Counted from the stretch's first letter, positions 1 through 6,488 are shown. The stretch: DNA of 8,942 bases from an uncultured Eubacteriales bacterium (GCA_934462885.1 CAKSJC010000060.1:1-8942), one strand, 5' to 3'. The notes: generated from the letters alone by a model not told the origin. Numbers and translations are program-made.

Positions 1-615
1 GCGGGAGACTTGAGGAACATTAATCTTTTGATCGGCGGAATCAAAATCGGGATGCATACTCATAACGACGAATTTTTCGCCTGTTTCAAGCTTTTCAAAT
101 GCTGTGTATACATAAGAACGGAGATGATATGCTTTTGTTTCCGGCATGAGTTCTTCACCGGACTCGATGGGTTTTACGGTATCTTTGTTATAAGCAATGC
201 AGGTGTAGCTCTGTATTCTGCCGTCATATGTACGGAGGACGGAAAAATCATATTTTTCTGCGATCAAGTCGGGGAGGTACTTATCCCATTCTTCGCTGAA
301 CTCCTGGAATGTCACGACGTCCGGGAGATAAGTGAGCAAGAATTCCGCTACCTTTTCATCTCTTCCTTTTACGGGAAGCTGTTTATCTTCTTCGGTACCG
401 TAAGCCCAATCCTCGTGGAGAACGTTGAAAGTCATTATGCGGAGATTTGCATCCTCTGCAAGCTTTGTGAGATCCTGTGCGGACTCCTCCTCTGTGGGAG
501 CATCCTTTTTTTCAAGATATGCGCGGCTTGATTTGTTCGGAGCCGAGAGAGTTGCCGCTCCTAAAGCAAGGAGAGCCGCAAGCATAAATGATGTTGCTTT
601 AACTGCTATGTTCAT
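1..615 (-). CDS. Secreted endonuclease/exonuclease/phosphatase-fold protein (5' part, runs off left edge)
   Basis: Reading the minus strand from an ATG at 615 gives 205 open codons to the window edge, so the C-terminal part is missing. Residues 1-25 look like a signal peptide (Lys6, then a hydrophobic stretch from about 8 to 22) with no lipobox cysteine, so export is likely. The mature part carries marks of the EEP superfamily: LRIMTFNVL (58-66, metal-site Asn64), PDVVTFQE (98-105, metal-ligand Glu105), an IAYNK strand (140-144) and VVMSMHPD (183-190) where the family has its NTHL-type strand. Family members are Mg-dependent phosphodiesterases such as nucleases, sphingomyelinases and phosphatases. 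The substrate cannot be told from this fragment, and the catalytic Asp/His at the C-terminus are outside the window. The start is supported by GGAGG 8 nt upstream and a strong promoter at 674-646. Family assignment is fairly sure; specific activity is unknown. Confidence 0.85.
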   Translation of the reverse strand, partial: MNIAVKATSFMLAALLALGAATLSAPNKSSRAYLEKKDAPTEEESAQDLTKLAEDANLRIMTFNVLHEDWAYGTEEDKQLPVKGRDEKVAEFLLTYLPDVVTFQEFSEEWDKYLPDLIAEKYDFSVLRTYDGRIQSYTCIAYNKDTVKPIESGEELMPETKAYHLRSYVYTAFEKLETGEKFVVMSMHPDFDSADQKINVPQVSR

Positions 616-645
616 AAATAAACCTCCATTATTTTTTATAATAAA

Positions 646-674
646 ATGATAACACATAAAGTGTTTTTTGTCAA
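646..674 (-). promoter_or_regulatory. Sigma-A promoter of the EEP gene
   Basis: On the minus strand TTGACA (674-669) and TATCAT (651-646) are separated by exactly 17 bp, with a TGn extended -10 directly before TATCAT. Transcription would start near 640, leaving a 5' leader of about 25 nt that contains the GGAGG site (627-622 region). This is one of the best promoters in the window. Confidence 0.8.
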
Positions 675-840
675 TATTTAATCAAAATTATTTTTAGGCG
701 GCGTATGTGCCGGTATAGATCCGCAATCATCTTTTTTGTTATTCTCATATTTGGCGTTTTTTCGATAAAACTGTGAACTTAAAAACTGGCATCTTCTAAT
801 AATCTATAAGTACCTGTTTTGCGAGGTTTATAAAACTTCT

Positions 841-1392
841 TTACTCATTTGTTCTTTCAAGCCTTTGAATGACTTCTTGTGTGATAAGAGCGGAAAGTAC
901 GGAGGCGAGGACTATTTTGATTATTTCCGGAAGAATGAACGGAATAACGCACACTGTGAGCGCGGAAGAAAAAGGGGAAGAAGTCACGAGCATATAGCCT
1001 AATATACCGCAGGCATAACAGGCAGCCGCCCCGGCGATTATTCCGAGAAGATTTCGCAGAATGGAGACTTTATGCTTGCAGCGTGAGATCAGACCGCACA
1101 GCGCGGCACAGGGAATATATCCGATGATAAAGCCTCCGGTCGGAGAGAGAAGCTTTCCGATTCCTCCGGCGAATCCTGCAAAAACGGGAAGTCCCGCCGC
1201 ACCGAGAGCGACATAGCAGATAACTGCAAGAGTTCCGCCGCGCCATCCCAAAGTCGCGGAAGCAAGATATACAGAAAAAGTAGCGAGAGAAATCGGAATG
1301 ATTCCGATCGGAACCGAAAAAGGCGCGGTAACGCAAAGCACAGCCGCAAATACAGCTGAAGCGGTAAGAAGCCTGAGAGTTTTTTTCTTCAT
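841..1392 (-). CDS. bioY: BioY family biotin transporter, ECF S component
   Basis: A 183-residue, very hydrophobic protein with about six membrane segments, the normal length for BioY. The family signature lies at about 67-92, with GLPVFAGFAGGIGKL followed by SPTGGFIIGY. A C-terminal PFxxPExxK motif (151-159) stands where most members have PFxPGDxxK, so the usual Asp appears as Glu. BioY binds biotin in the membrane and works either with the shared EcfA/EcfA'/EcfT energising module or alone; no module genes are visible here. I chose the ATG at 1392. A longer reading frame from 1443 would begin on the predicted transcription start and has no ribosome site, and its extra 17 residues (MKYAIFPYLCERNLTLV) do not look family-like. 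The site before 1392 (AAAGGA, about 14 nt away) is also poorly spaced, so some doubt about the start remains. No biotin synthesis genes or clear BirA operator are nearby. Confidence 0.9.
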   Translation of the reverse strand: MKKKTLRLLTASAVFAAVLCVTAPFSVPIGIIPISLATFSVYLASATLGWRGGTLAVICYVALGAAGLPVFAGFAGGIGKLLSPTGGFIIGYIPCAALCGLISRCKHKVSILRNLLGIIAGAAACYACGILGYMLVTSSPFSSALTVCVIPFILPEIIKIVLASVLSALITQEVIQRLERTNE

Positions 1393-1448
1393 TACAAGTG
1401 TTAAATTCCTTTCACATAGGTATGGGAAAATAGCGTATTTCATGTTTT

Positions 1449-1478
1449 ATTATGCATTACAAAGGAGTATTTTGTCAA
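1449..1478 (-). promoter_or_regulatory. Sigma-A promoter of bioY
   Basis: On the minus strand TTGACA (1478-1473) and CATAAT (1454-1449) are 18 bp apart. The start of transcription would fall near 1442, giving a leader of about 50 nt to the ATG at 1392. This argues against translation starting at the upstream ATG at 1443. I found no BirA-type GTTAAC dyad around it. Confidence 0.6.
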
Positions 1479-1664
1479 GTGGCAAATGAGCAAGGATGCG
1501 AGACAAAAACGCATATATAAACCATAATTCCCGCCCCAAAACTTTTTGAGCGATTTTTGTACGCAGTATGATATTCGCTGTCCGTCATGGCAATACATGG
1601 CATTATTTAATTTGCGTGAAATGACTGATTTTATTAAATTAAAATATCGTCTTTGGCATATATG
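1479..1664. other. Non-coding stretch between the bioY promoter and the terminator
   Basis: No convincing gene on either strand in this AT-rich stretch. The only structure I see is a close direct repeat of CATGGCA at 1586-1592 and 1596-1602, offset by 10 bp, and a weak 5-bp inverted repeat (ATGCG/CGCAT) at 1496-1514. Together with its flanks this belongs to the 378-base gap between bioY (start of the longest frame at 1443) and the dehydrogenase stop at 1822. Confidence 0.5.
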
Positions 1665-1705
1665 AAAAACGCACGAATAAGAGAGGTTCTTTTCGTGCGT
1701 TTTTT
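1665..1705 (-). terminator. Rho-independent terminator of the dehydrogenase unit (possibly bidirectional)
   Basis: A perfect 13-bp stem (AAAAACGCACGAA at 1665-1677, TTCGTGCGTTTTT at 1692-1704) encloses a 14-nt loop and ends in T runs on both strands. It lies about 120 nt beyond the stop of the minus-strand dehydrogenase and insulates bioY from that unit. No gene points toward it on the plus strand, so leftward termination is the likely job. Confidence 0.85.
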
Positions 1706-1778
1706 GTATTCAAATAACAGCTTTGCAGATTTTCATTTCGGCAAACAGCCGATTTTGCTTATGCTGTTTTGTGAATAT

Positions 1779-1794
1779 CCGCCATTTAAGGCGG
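1779..1794 (-). other. Small 3'-UTR hairpin behind the dehydrogenase
   Basis: CCGCC and GGCGG form a 5-bp GC-only stem with a 6-nt loop, 27 nt beyond the stop codon of the dehydrogenase gene. The sequence after it on the minus strand is not T-rich, so it is not a classic terminator. It could protect the mRNA 3' region, or be chance. Confidence 0.3.
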
Positions 1795-1821
1795 GATGTT
1801 TTGATCAATGAAGTTTTAGGT

Positions 1822-2964
1822 TCAGATCTCGTCGATCTTGATCTTGATCTCATGACCGCATTCAGCAGATTTAACGATACCGTCGATAATAGCCTGGTTG
1901 TAGAGAATCTGAGAAGTAGGAACAGGAGCGGGACCGCCTGTCTTTATAGCGTCAAGGAATGAGCGTATCTTCTTATCAAAGAGACCGTAACCGCCTTCGT
2001 TCTTCAGTACGGGAATTACTGTCTCGGTTTTTTCGCCGCATACATCGTGGTATATTTTCATAGCGCCGCCAACCGAACCGTTCCAACAATCGGTAGAAGG
2101 AATACGGAGAGCACCTTCGGTACCGAAGATGATCGTGTCACCGGGAGTGTCAACGTGCATATCCCATGCGATTCTGAAGTCGAGAATTATATCGCCCTCA
2201 AGACGGATGAAGCCTGCTGCGAAGTCTTCAACGCTGAATCTTGCGGCATCAGCGCCGTTATATTTAGGATTTTTACCGAAGAAGTCGGATGTGTAGCCGG
2301 AAACTGTGAGCGGCTTCGGATAGCCGATTGCGTTGAGAACCATATCGAGAGAGTAGCATCCGATATCACCCATAGCGCCTATACCGCCGGTAGACTTTTC
2401 GATGAACGTAGATCCCGGAATACCGTGACGGCGTCCGCCGCCGGTCTGGATGTAGTAGATCTTTCCGAGAACGCCGGAATCAACGATTTTCTTTATCATC
2501 TGCATATTAACGTCGAATCTGGGCTGGAAGCCTACGGAAACAAACGCTTTGCTTGCCTTTTCAGCCTTGCATACAGCTTCAGCTTCTTCAAGAGTTACTG
2601 TGAAAGGCTTCTCGAGAAGAACGGGGATGTTGTGCTCAAGAGCGTAAATAGCGGGGATTGCGTGCTGAGTGTTGTATGTACAGATAGAAACGCCGTCAAG
2701 TTCTTCGTTGTCGATCATTTCTTTGTGAGAAGGATAGAAGTGAACTCCTTCAACTTTGTACTCTTCCATGAACTTTTCAGCTTTTCCGGGAATGAGGTCG
2801 GCAGCTGCGACGATTTCAACGTCTTCCATCTTCTTGTAGCTTTCGATGTGTGATTCAGCGATCCAACCTGTGCCGATGATACCGATTTTTAATTTGCGGT
2901 TTGAATCATGAGCAAATTTTTCTTTTATAGCCTGTTTGAACTGGCCGAGAACTGCGTCTGACAT
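1822..2964 (-). CDS. Gfo/Idh/MocA family NAD(P)-dependent oxidoreductase
   Basis: A 380-residue cytoplasmic enzyme of normal family length. The N-terminal Rossmann domain shows KIGIIGTGWIAESH (26-39, Gly28/31/33), then the dinucleotide-domain end motif LLEKP (116-120) with the catalytic Lys119. The C-terminal sheet domain contains GGIGAMGDIGCYSLD (193-207); where many members have D-x-G-x-H this one has DIGCY, with Asp200 and Tyr204. An extra helix of about 22 residues precedes the Rossmann fold. The family oxidises or reduces sugars, inositols and related ketones with NAD(P). It is the second gene after a sugar epimerase-like enzyme, so the two probably act on the same sugar or inositol; the substrate cannot be fixed from sequence. 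AAAGGCGG 6 nt before the ATG at 2964 supports the start. The gap to the upstream gene is 75 bp and holds a small hairpin. Confidence 0.93.
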   Translation of the reverse strand: MSDAVLGQFKQAIKEKFAHDSNRKLKIGIIGTGWIAESHIESYKKMEDVEIVAAADLIPGKAEKFMEEYKVEGVHFYPSHKEMIDNEELDGVSICTYNTQHAIPAIYALEHNIPVLLEKPFTVTLEEAEAVCKAEKASKAFVSVGFQPRFDVNMQMIKKIVDSGVLGKIYYIQTGGGRRHGIPGSTFIEKSTGGIGAMGDIGCYSLDMVLNAIGYPKPLTVSGYTSDFFGKNPKYNGADAARFSVEDFAAGFIRLEGDIILDFRIAWDMHVDTPGDTIIFGTEGALRIPSTDCWNGSVGGAMKIYHDVCGEKTETVIPVLKNEGGYGLFDKKIRSFLDAIKTGGPAPVPTSQILYNQAIIDGIVKSAECGHEIKIKIDEI

Positions 2965-3003
2965 ATTATTCCGCCTTTCTTATTTACAGATTATTTCAAT
3001 AAA

Positions 3004-3022
3004 TCGCAGATGTGAACTGCGA
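3004..3022 (-). other. Intercistronic hairpin between epimerase and dehydrogenase
   Basis: TCGCAG and CTGCGA form a 6-bp stem around a 7-nt loop, roughly midway between the two genes of the unit (18 nt after the epimerase stop, 40 nt before the dehydrogenase ATG). There is no strong U-run after it, so it is more likely an mRNA processing or stability element, or a weak attenuator, than a terminator. Confidence 0.4.
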
Positions 3023-3039
3023 ATTATTACAAAATTAAG

Positions 3040-3864
3040 TTACCAGCCGAGCGAACGGAGATATTCGCGGCTTGCTTTGATGCATTCCATGCGCGTCATA
3101 CCCTCGGTAGGGTGATCCTGCTCTACAACTACCCATGATGCTCCGGCTTTCTCCGAAGCCGCAAGAATAGCGGGCATATCCTGCATACCGTGTCCTATCG
3201 GACGGAATTCGAATGTGGAAGGCTCATCGTCCTTTTCGGTTTCTTTAAGTCCGATAAGAGCATAAAGATGCTTGGGAAGCTTTCCGGTCATATAGAAATC
3301 TTTGAGATGGACGACGGGAGAACGGCCTGTATATTTAAGTATATACGCTGCGGGATCCTCTCCTCCGACATTTACCCAACAAGTATCGATTTCTGTTTGC
3401 AGATATTCGGCAGGGACTTTTCTGTAAAGAAGATCAAGACCGTATTCGCCGTCGATCTTTTTGAATTCAAAATCGTGGTTGTGATAAAGAAGAGTCATTC
3501 CGTGACTGTTTGCGATCTCGCCGAGTTTTTTTATTTCTTCAAGTACTTCATCAAAGTTCGGCACACCGGGACGTTTATCCTCGGGCGCATATGGAATAAC
3601 TACATATTTGCAGCCGATTTTTGCGTAATCAGAGAATATCTTTTCAGGGTCTGCAAGCATATCGACAAGCGGAATATGTGCAGAGATCGGAACGAGTTCA
3701 AGAGCATCGACAAGTCCTTTGACATATTCGGGAGAATTGCCGTAAAGACCTGCGAATTCAACTCCGTCATAGCCCATTTCCTTTATTTTGCGAAGAGTGT
3801 CTGCAAGGTTAGCTTCAGCACTGTCGCGCACTGAGTAGACTTGTACAGCAACCGGTAAATGCAT
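3040..3864 (-). CDS. Sugar phosphate isomerase/epimerase-like TIM-barrel protein (xylose isomerase-like)
   Basis: A 274-residue protein of the AP-endonuclease-2/xylose-isomerase-like barrel family (IolE/IolI/Hyi relatives), of typical length. Motifs in barrel order are YSVRD (10-14) at the N-terminus, GYDGVEFAG (31-39), LLYHNHDFEF (125-134), EIDTCWVNVGG (158-168), VVHLKD (184-189), RPIGHG (221-226) and WVVVEQD (244-250). By family analogy Asp160, His186 and Glu248, with a Glu/His from the HNHDFEF motif, hold a divalent metal. Members isomerise or epimerise sugars, inosose or hydroxypyruvate. It is first in a unit with a Gfo/Idh/MocA dehydrogenase, a pairing common in inositol and rare-sugar pathways; the exact substrate is unknown. 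AAGGAGGAT 7-9 nt before the ATG at 3864 and the promoter at 3934-3906 support the start. Confidence 0.9.
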   Translation of the reverse strand: MHLPVAVQVYSVRDSAEANLADTLRKIKEMGYDGVEFAGLYGNSPEYVKGLVDALELVPISAHIPLVDMLADPEKIFSDYAKIGCKYVVIPYAPEDKRPGVPNFDEVLEEIKKLGEIANSHGMTLLYHNHDFEFKKIDGEYGLDLLYRKVPAEYLQTEIDTCWVNVGGEDPAAYILKYTGRSPVVHLKDFYMTGKLPKHLYALIGLKETEKDDEPSTFEFRPIGHGMQDMPAILAASEKAGASWVVVEQDHPTEGMTRMECIKASREYLRSLGW

Positions 3865-3905
3865 AACATTATCCTCCTTAAAGTTCAGATAGCTTTACAT
3901 AGCAC

Positions 3906-3934
3906 ATTATATATTACCCGATAGGCAAAATCAA
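3906..3934 (-). promoter_or_regulatory. Sigma-A promoter of the epimerase-dehydrogenase unit
   Basis: On the minus strand TTGATT (3934-3929) and a perfect TATAAT (3911-3906) are 17 bp apart. Transcription would start near 3899, about 35 nt before the ATG at 3864. No catabolite-repression (cre) element or clear operator dyad overlaps it; a 12-bp palindrome (TTTTTGCAAAAA, 3948-3959) lies just upstream. Confidence 0.75.
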
Positions 3935-3947
3935 GAGTTTTTTCAGA

Positions 3948-3959
3948 TTTTTGCAAAAA
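3948..3959. repeat. 12-bp palindrome in the divergent control region
   Basis: TTTTTGCAAAAA is self-complementary and lies 14 bp upstream of the -35 of the epimerase promoter, in the region shared with guaB. It could be an operator for the sugar unit. It sits in AT-rich DNA where such palindromes arise by chance. Confidence 0.3.
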
Positions 3960-4045
3960 AAGTTGATGTATGATAAGAGAACTTTGCAGATTTATTTCAT
4001 GATAAATTTTTGCGTGAAAAAAACGAAATATTGTGATTTTTATCA

Positions 4046-4074
4046 TTGACTTTTTTATATGCATAACGTATAAT
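4046..4074 (+). promoter_or_regulatory. Sigma-A promoter of guaB
   Basis: TTGACT (4046-4051) and a perfect TATAAT (4069-4074) are 17 bp apart. The predicted start near 4081 gives a leader of about 68 nt, too short for a guanine riboswitch, and I see no such aptamer in it. Together with the promoter at 3934-3906 this makes the 284-bp gap a divergent promoter region. Confidence 0.8.
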
Positions 4075-4148
4075 TTTTACAAAAAAATAATTTACGTTAA
4101 AATGGCGTGGTGTTACGGTTTTTATTAATTTAGTGTAAAAAGAAAGGT

Positions 4149-5642
4149 ATGGTAAGAACAGAGATGCAAAACAATTTGATTGAACAAAAGATCGTGTGCG
4201 AAGGACTTACATTTGATGATGTTCTCCTTATTCCGTCTAAAAGCGACGTGCTTCCCGGAACTGTTTCGCTTAAAACAAAACTTACGAAAAAAATCACGCT
4301 TAGTATTCCTCTTATGAGCGCGGCAATGGATACCGTTACCGAATATGCGCTTGCTATTGCAATGGCGCGAGAGGGCGGGATAGGTATAATTCACAAGAAT
4401 ATGTCTATTGAACAGCAGTGCGATCAGGTAGAAAGAGTAAAAAGAAGCGAAAACGGCGTTATAACCAATCCTTTCTTCCTTCATCCCGATAATTACGTTT
4501 TCGAAGCTGATGAGCTTATGGGAAAATACAAAATTTCAGGTGTTCCGATATGCGATGACAACGGTGTTCTTGTCGGAATTATAACAAACCGCGATTTACG
4601 GTTTATGACTGATTATAACGTTCCGATAAAAGAAGTAATGACTCATGAAAATCTCGTTACCGTTCCTGTCGGAACAACTCTCGAACAGGCTAAAGAAATA
4701 CTCCGCCATAATAAAATAGAAAAGCTTCCCATAGTGGATCGCGATTTCAAACTTAAGGGGCTTATTACGATAAAGGATATCGAAAAAGCCGACCGTTATC
4801 CAAATTCGGCAAAAGACGAAAACGGCAGACTTCTGTGCGGAGCGGCTATCGGAGTTACGGCTGACGTTATTGAACGCGCGGGCGCTCTTATAGCTGCGGG
4901 CGCGGATGTGCTTGTTCTCGATTCGGCGCACGGACATTCACAAAACATCTTAAACTGCATAAAGAAAATCAAAGAAGCGTTTCCGGAAGCACAGCTTATC
5001 GCCGGAAATATCGCGACAAGCGAGGCGGCGCGCGACCTTATAGAAGCCGGCGCGGATGCTATCAAAGTCGGTATAGGTCCGGGATCAATATGCACAACGC
5101 GCGTTGTTGCCGGAATAGGAGTTCCTCAGATTACCGCTATCATGAACGCGTATGCCGTAGCAGACGAATACGGTATTCCCGTTATAGCAGACGGCGGTAT
5201 AAAGTACAGCGGCGATCTTCCGAAGGCTATCGCGGCAGGTGCTAACGTTATAATGATAGGCTCACTCCTTGCAGGATGTGAAGAAAGCCCCGGAGAATCA
5301 GAAATATATCAGGGCAGACGCTTCAAGGTATACCGTGGAATGGGTTCTCTTGCGGCAATGGAAAAAGGTTCGAAGGACCGATACTTCCAAGAAGGGGCGA
5401 GAAAGCTCGTTCCCGAAGGAGTTGAAGGGCGTGTCCCTTATAAAGGACCTCTCTCCGATACGGTATTTCAGCTTATCGGCGGACTTCGTTCAGGTATGGG
5501 ATACTGCGGAGCTCCCACGGTTGAAGACCTTAAGAAAAACGGAAGATTTGTCAAGATGTCCGGAAACGGTCTGCGCGAATCTCATCCTCACGATATTTCG
5601 ATCACAAAAGAAGCGCCTAACTACAGCGTACAGATTCAGTAA
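4149..5642 (+). CDS. guaB: IMP dehydrogenase
   Basis: Oxidises IMP to XMP with NAD+, the committed step of GMP synthesis. The 497 residues show the full family layout. The barrel begins with GLTFDDVLLIPS (19-30) and PLMSAAMDTV (54-63). Two CBS domains are inserted at about 105-215. The barrel then resumes with VLVLDSAHGHS (254-264) and the phosphate/active-site loop VGIGPGSICTTR (307-318), whose Cys315 is the catalytic nucleophile. ADGGIKYSGD (347-356) and the mobile flap with Arg411-Tyr412 follow. All key residues are present, so it should be active. The start is uncertain: AGAAAGG sits only 1 nt before the ATG at 4149 and 16 nt before an in-frame ATG at 4164, neither ideal, and conserved sequence begins after both. 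It has its own promoter and terminator, so it is probably monocistronic. Confidence 0.98.
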   Translation: MVRTEMQNNLIEQKIVCEGLTFDDVLLIPSKSDVLPGTVSLKTKLTKKITLSIPLMSAAMDTVTEYALAIAMAREGGIGIIHKNMSIEQQCDQVERVKRSENGVITNPFFLHPDNYVFEADELMGKYKISGVPICDDNGVLVGIITNRDLRFMTDYNVPIKEVMTHENLVTVPVGTTLEQAKEILRHNKIEKLPIVDRDFKLKGLITIKDIEKADRYPNSAKDENGRLLCGAAIGVTADVIERAGALIAAGADVLVLDSAHGHSQNILNCIKKIKEAFPEAQLIAGNIATSEAARDLIEAGADAIKVGIGPGSICTTRVVAGIGVPQITAIMNAYAVADEYGIPVIADGGIKYSGDLPKAIAAGANVIMIGSLLAGCEESPGESEIYQGRRFKVYRGMGSLAAMEKGSKDRYFQEGARKLVPEGVEGRVPYKGPLSDTVFQLIGGLRSGMGYCGAPTVEDLKKNGRFVKMSGNGLRESHPHDISITKEAPNYSVQIQ

Positions 5643-5645
5643 CGT

Positions 5646-5680
5646 AAAAACGTCCGATCAAAAAAGATCGGGCGTTTTTC
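5646..5680 (+). terminator. Rho-independent terminator of guaB
   Basis: A 14-bp stem with one G-U pair (AAAAACGTCCGATC at 5646-5659, GATCGGGCGTTTTT at 5666-5679) has a 6-nt A loop and a T run, starting 4 nt after the guaB stop codon. Confidence 0.92.
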
Positions 5681-5717
5681 AAAAATGAATAGTTTTTATT
5701 TAACGTTTTTTGTAAAG

Positions 5718-5727
5718 TTGAATTCAA
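5718..5727. repeat. Short palindrome between guaB and the DUF1836 gene
   Basis: TTGAATTCAA is a perfect 10-bp palindrome in AT-rich DNA. No promoter adjoins it; probably chance. Confidence 0.2.
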
Positions 5728-5772
5728 ATTTAGATTTTTGCTTTGGAGTATATTGTTTCATTTACCACTGTA

Positions 5773-5794
5773 TTATAAAGAGAACTCTTTATAA
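5773..5794. promoter_or_regulatory. Perfect 10+10 bp dyad upstream of the regulator-NfeD-flotillin promoter (candidate operator)
   Basis: TTATAAAGAG (5773-5782) and CTCTTTATAA (5785-5794) are exact inverted copies separated by AA. The dyad ends 16 bp before the -35 hexamer at 5811. As DNA it has the size and symmetry of a site for a dimeric regulator; as RNA it would not be in the predicted transcript. It does not match the PerR, Fur, Rex, CIRCE, LexA or cre consensus patterns as I know them. The position, upstream of -35, fits an activator better than a simple repressor. The first gene of the operon encodes a helix-turn-helix-type protein that is the natural candidate to bind it. Confidence 0.55.
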
Positions 5795-5810
5795 AATCAC
5801 GAGAATCCCC

Positions 5811-5839
5811 TTGACAGTCGCGTGAACTTGTGATATCAT
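5811..5839 (+). promoter_or_regulatory. Sigma-A promoter of the DUF1836-NfeD-flotillin operon
   Basis: TTGACA (5811-5816) and TATCAT (5834-5839) are 17 bp apart with a TGn extended -10 element. Both hexamers, the spacing and the extension are the same as in the promoter at 674-646. Transcription would start near 5846, giving a leader of about 27 nt. Confidence 0.8.
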
Positions 5840-5872
5840 ATAGATAGAAAAAGCAAAAAGAGAGGCAATGTT

Positions 5873-6463
5873 TTGAAGGATATACTGAACGAACGCTTGA
5901 TTCCGGGAACGGTTTTTTCGCCGGAAAAAATGGGAAACGTAACGGGTGTGGACTTCTTAAATAAAGTTTTCTATATTTCAAACGGAATAATGCTTTCTCA
6001 GATAAAAGAGATTACCGGAATAGACAAAACCACTCTTCAGAACTGGGTAAAGCGCGGATGGGTATCGAACCCGAAGAAAAAACTTTACGATAAAGAGCAG
6101 GTAGCGCGGATTCTTATCATAAATATGACAAGAGAGACCATGCAGCTTTCAAGGGTTGTGTATCTTCTCAGATATATAAACGGTGATTCTGAAGAAGATA
6201 AAATAGTATCGGAAGCGGATCTTTACGATTACGTATGCAAGACATGCGATATGATATTTGATTCATATTCTGGGGGACTCAGATCGATAGGAGATATCGT
6301 ATGGGAAGTTCTTGCGGATTACGAGGAAAAATGCGGAGGGGCAAAAATGCGTCTTGCCGCGGGAGTCGAGGCCATTTCGGTTATATATTGCTCTACTCTT
6401 CTTAAACGGTCGGCGGACCGGTTTGTCGATGAACTTGGCATGAATGAAAAAAGAAAACGATAA
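5873..6463 (+). CDS. DUF1836 family protein, putative DNA-binding regulator
   Basis: A 196-residue cytoplasmic protein with the DUF1836 pattern. A helix-turn-helix-like section MLSQIKEITGIDKTTLQNWV (40-59) continues into KRGWVSNPKKKLYDKEQVARI (60-80) and a helical segment INMTRETMQLSRVVYLLRYING (83-104). The section resembles the MerR-type reading head, where a helix-turn-helix is followed by a basic wing. The rest (110-190) is probably a helical dimerisation or sensing region; no ligand site is recognisable. Translation starts at TTG (5873) with AGAGAGG 7 nt upstream. An ATG at 5868 is only 2 nt from that site and meets a stop after one codon (ATG TTT TGA), overlapping the TTG. The gene leads an operon with an NfeD protein and a flotillin and has a perfect dyad upstream, so a role in regulating this operon is inferred. 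Function of the family is not established to my knowledge. Confidence 0.85.
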   Translation: MKDILNERLIPGTVFSPEKMGNVTGVDFLNKVFYISNGIMLSQIKEITGIDKTTLQNWVKRGWVSNPKKKLYDKEQVARILIINMTRETMQLSRVVYLLRYINGDSEEDKIVSEADLYDYVCKTCDMIFDSYSGGLRSIGDIVWEVLADYEEKCGGAKMRLAAGVEAISVIYCSTLLKRSADRFVDELGMNEKRKR

Positions 6464-6488
6464 CATAAAAATGTTCAGGTCGGTAAAA

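Noticed and set aside
10..531. 173-codon open frame on the plus strand
   Set aside because: It is the antisense of the EEP gene, which has recognisable motifs, a signal peptide, a ribosome site and a promoter; the plus-strand product is Cys/Phe-rich with no family resemblance.
700..840. Terminator for bioY
   Set aside because: Downstream of bioY on the minus strand I found only 4-bp pairings and scattered T runs, not a convincing hairpin, so none is annotated.
1393..1443. Seventeen extra N-terminal residues for BioY from the ATG at 1443
   Set aside because: The ATG coincides with the predicted transcription start, has no ribosome site, and the extension is unlike BioY N-termini.
2047..2853. 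268-codon open frame on the plus strand
   Set aside because: Antisense shadow of the Gfo/Idh/MocA dehydrogenase; no ribosome site and no recognisable domain.
3190..3834. 214-codon open frame on the plus strand
   Set aside because: Antisense shadow of the epimerase gene; Phe/Cys-rich product typical of a reversed AT-biased gene.
4020..4036. Possible PurBox (ACGAA...) upstream of guaB
   Set aside because: Only a partial single half-site, with no second inverted copy at the expected spacing.
4081..4148. Purine riboswitch or other structured leader before guaB
   Set aside because: Leader is only about 68 nt and shows no three-way junction or terminator/antiterminator pair.
4125..4484. 119-codon minus-strand frame over the guaB start
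   Set aside because: Covers the guaB coding start and its leader antisense; no motif or start signals.
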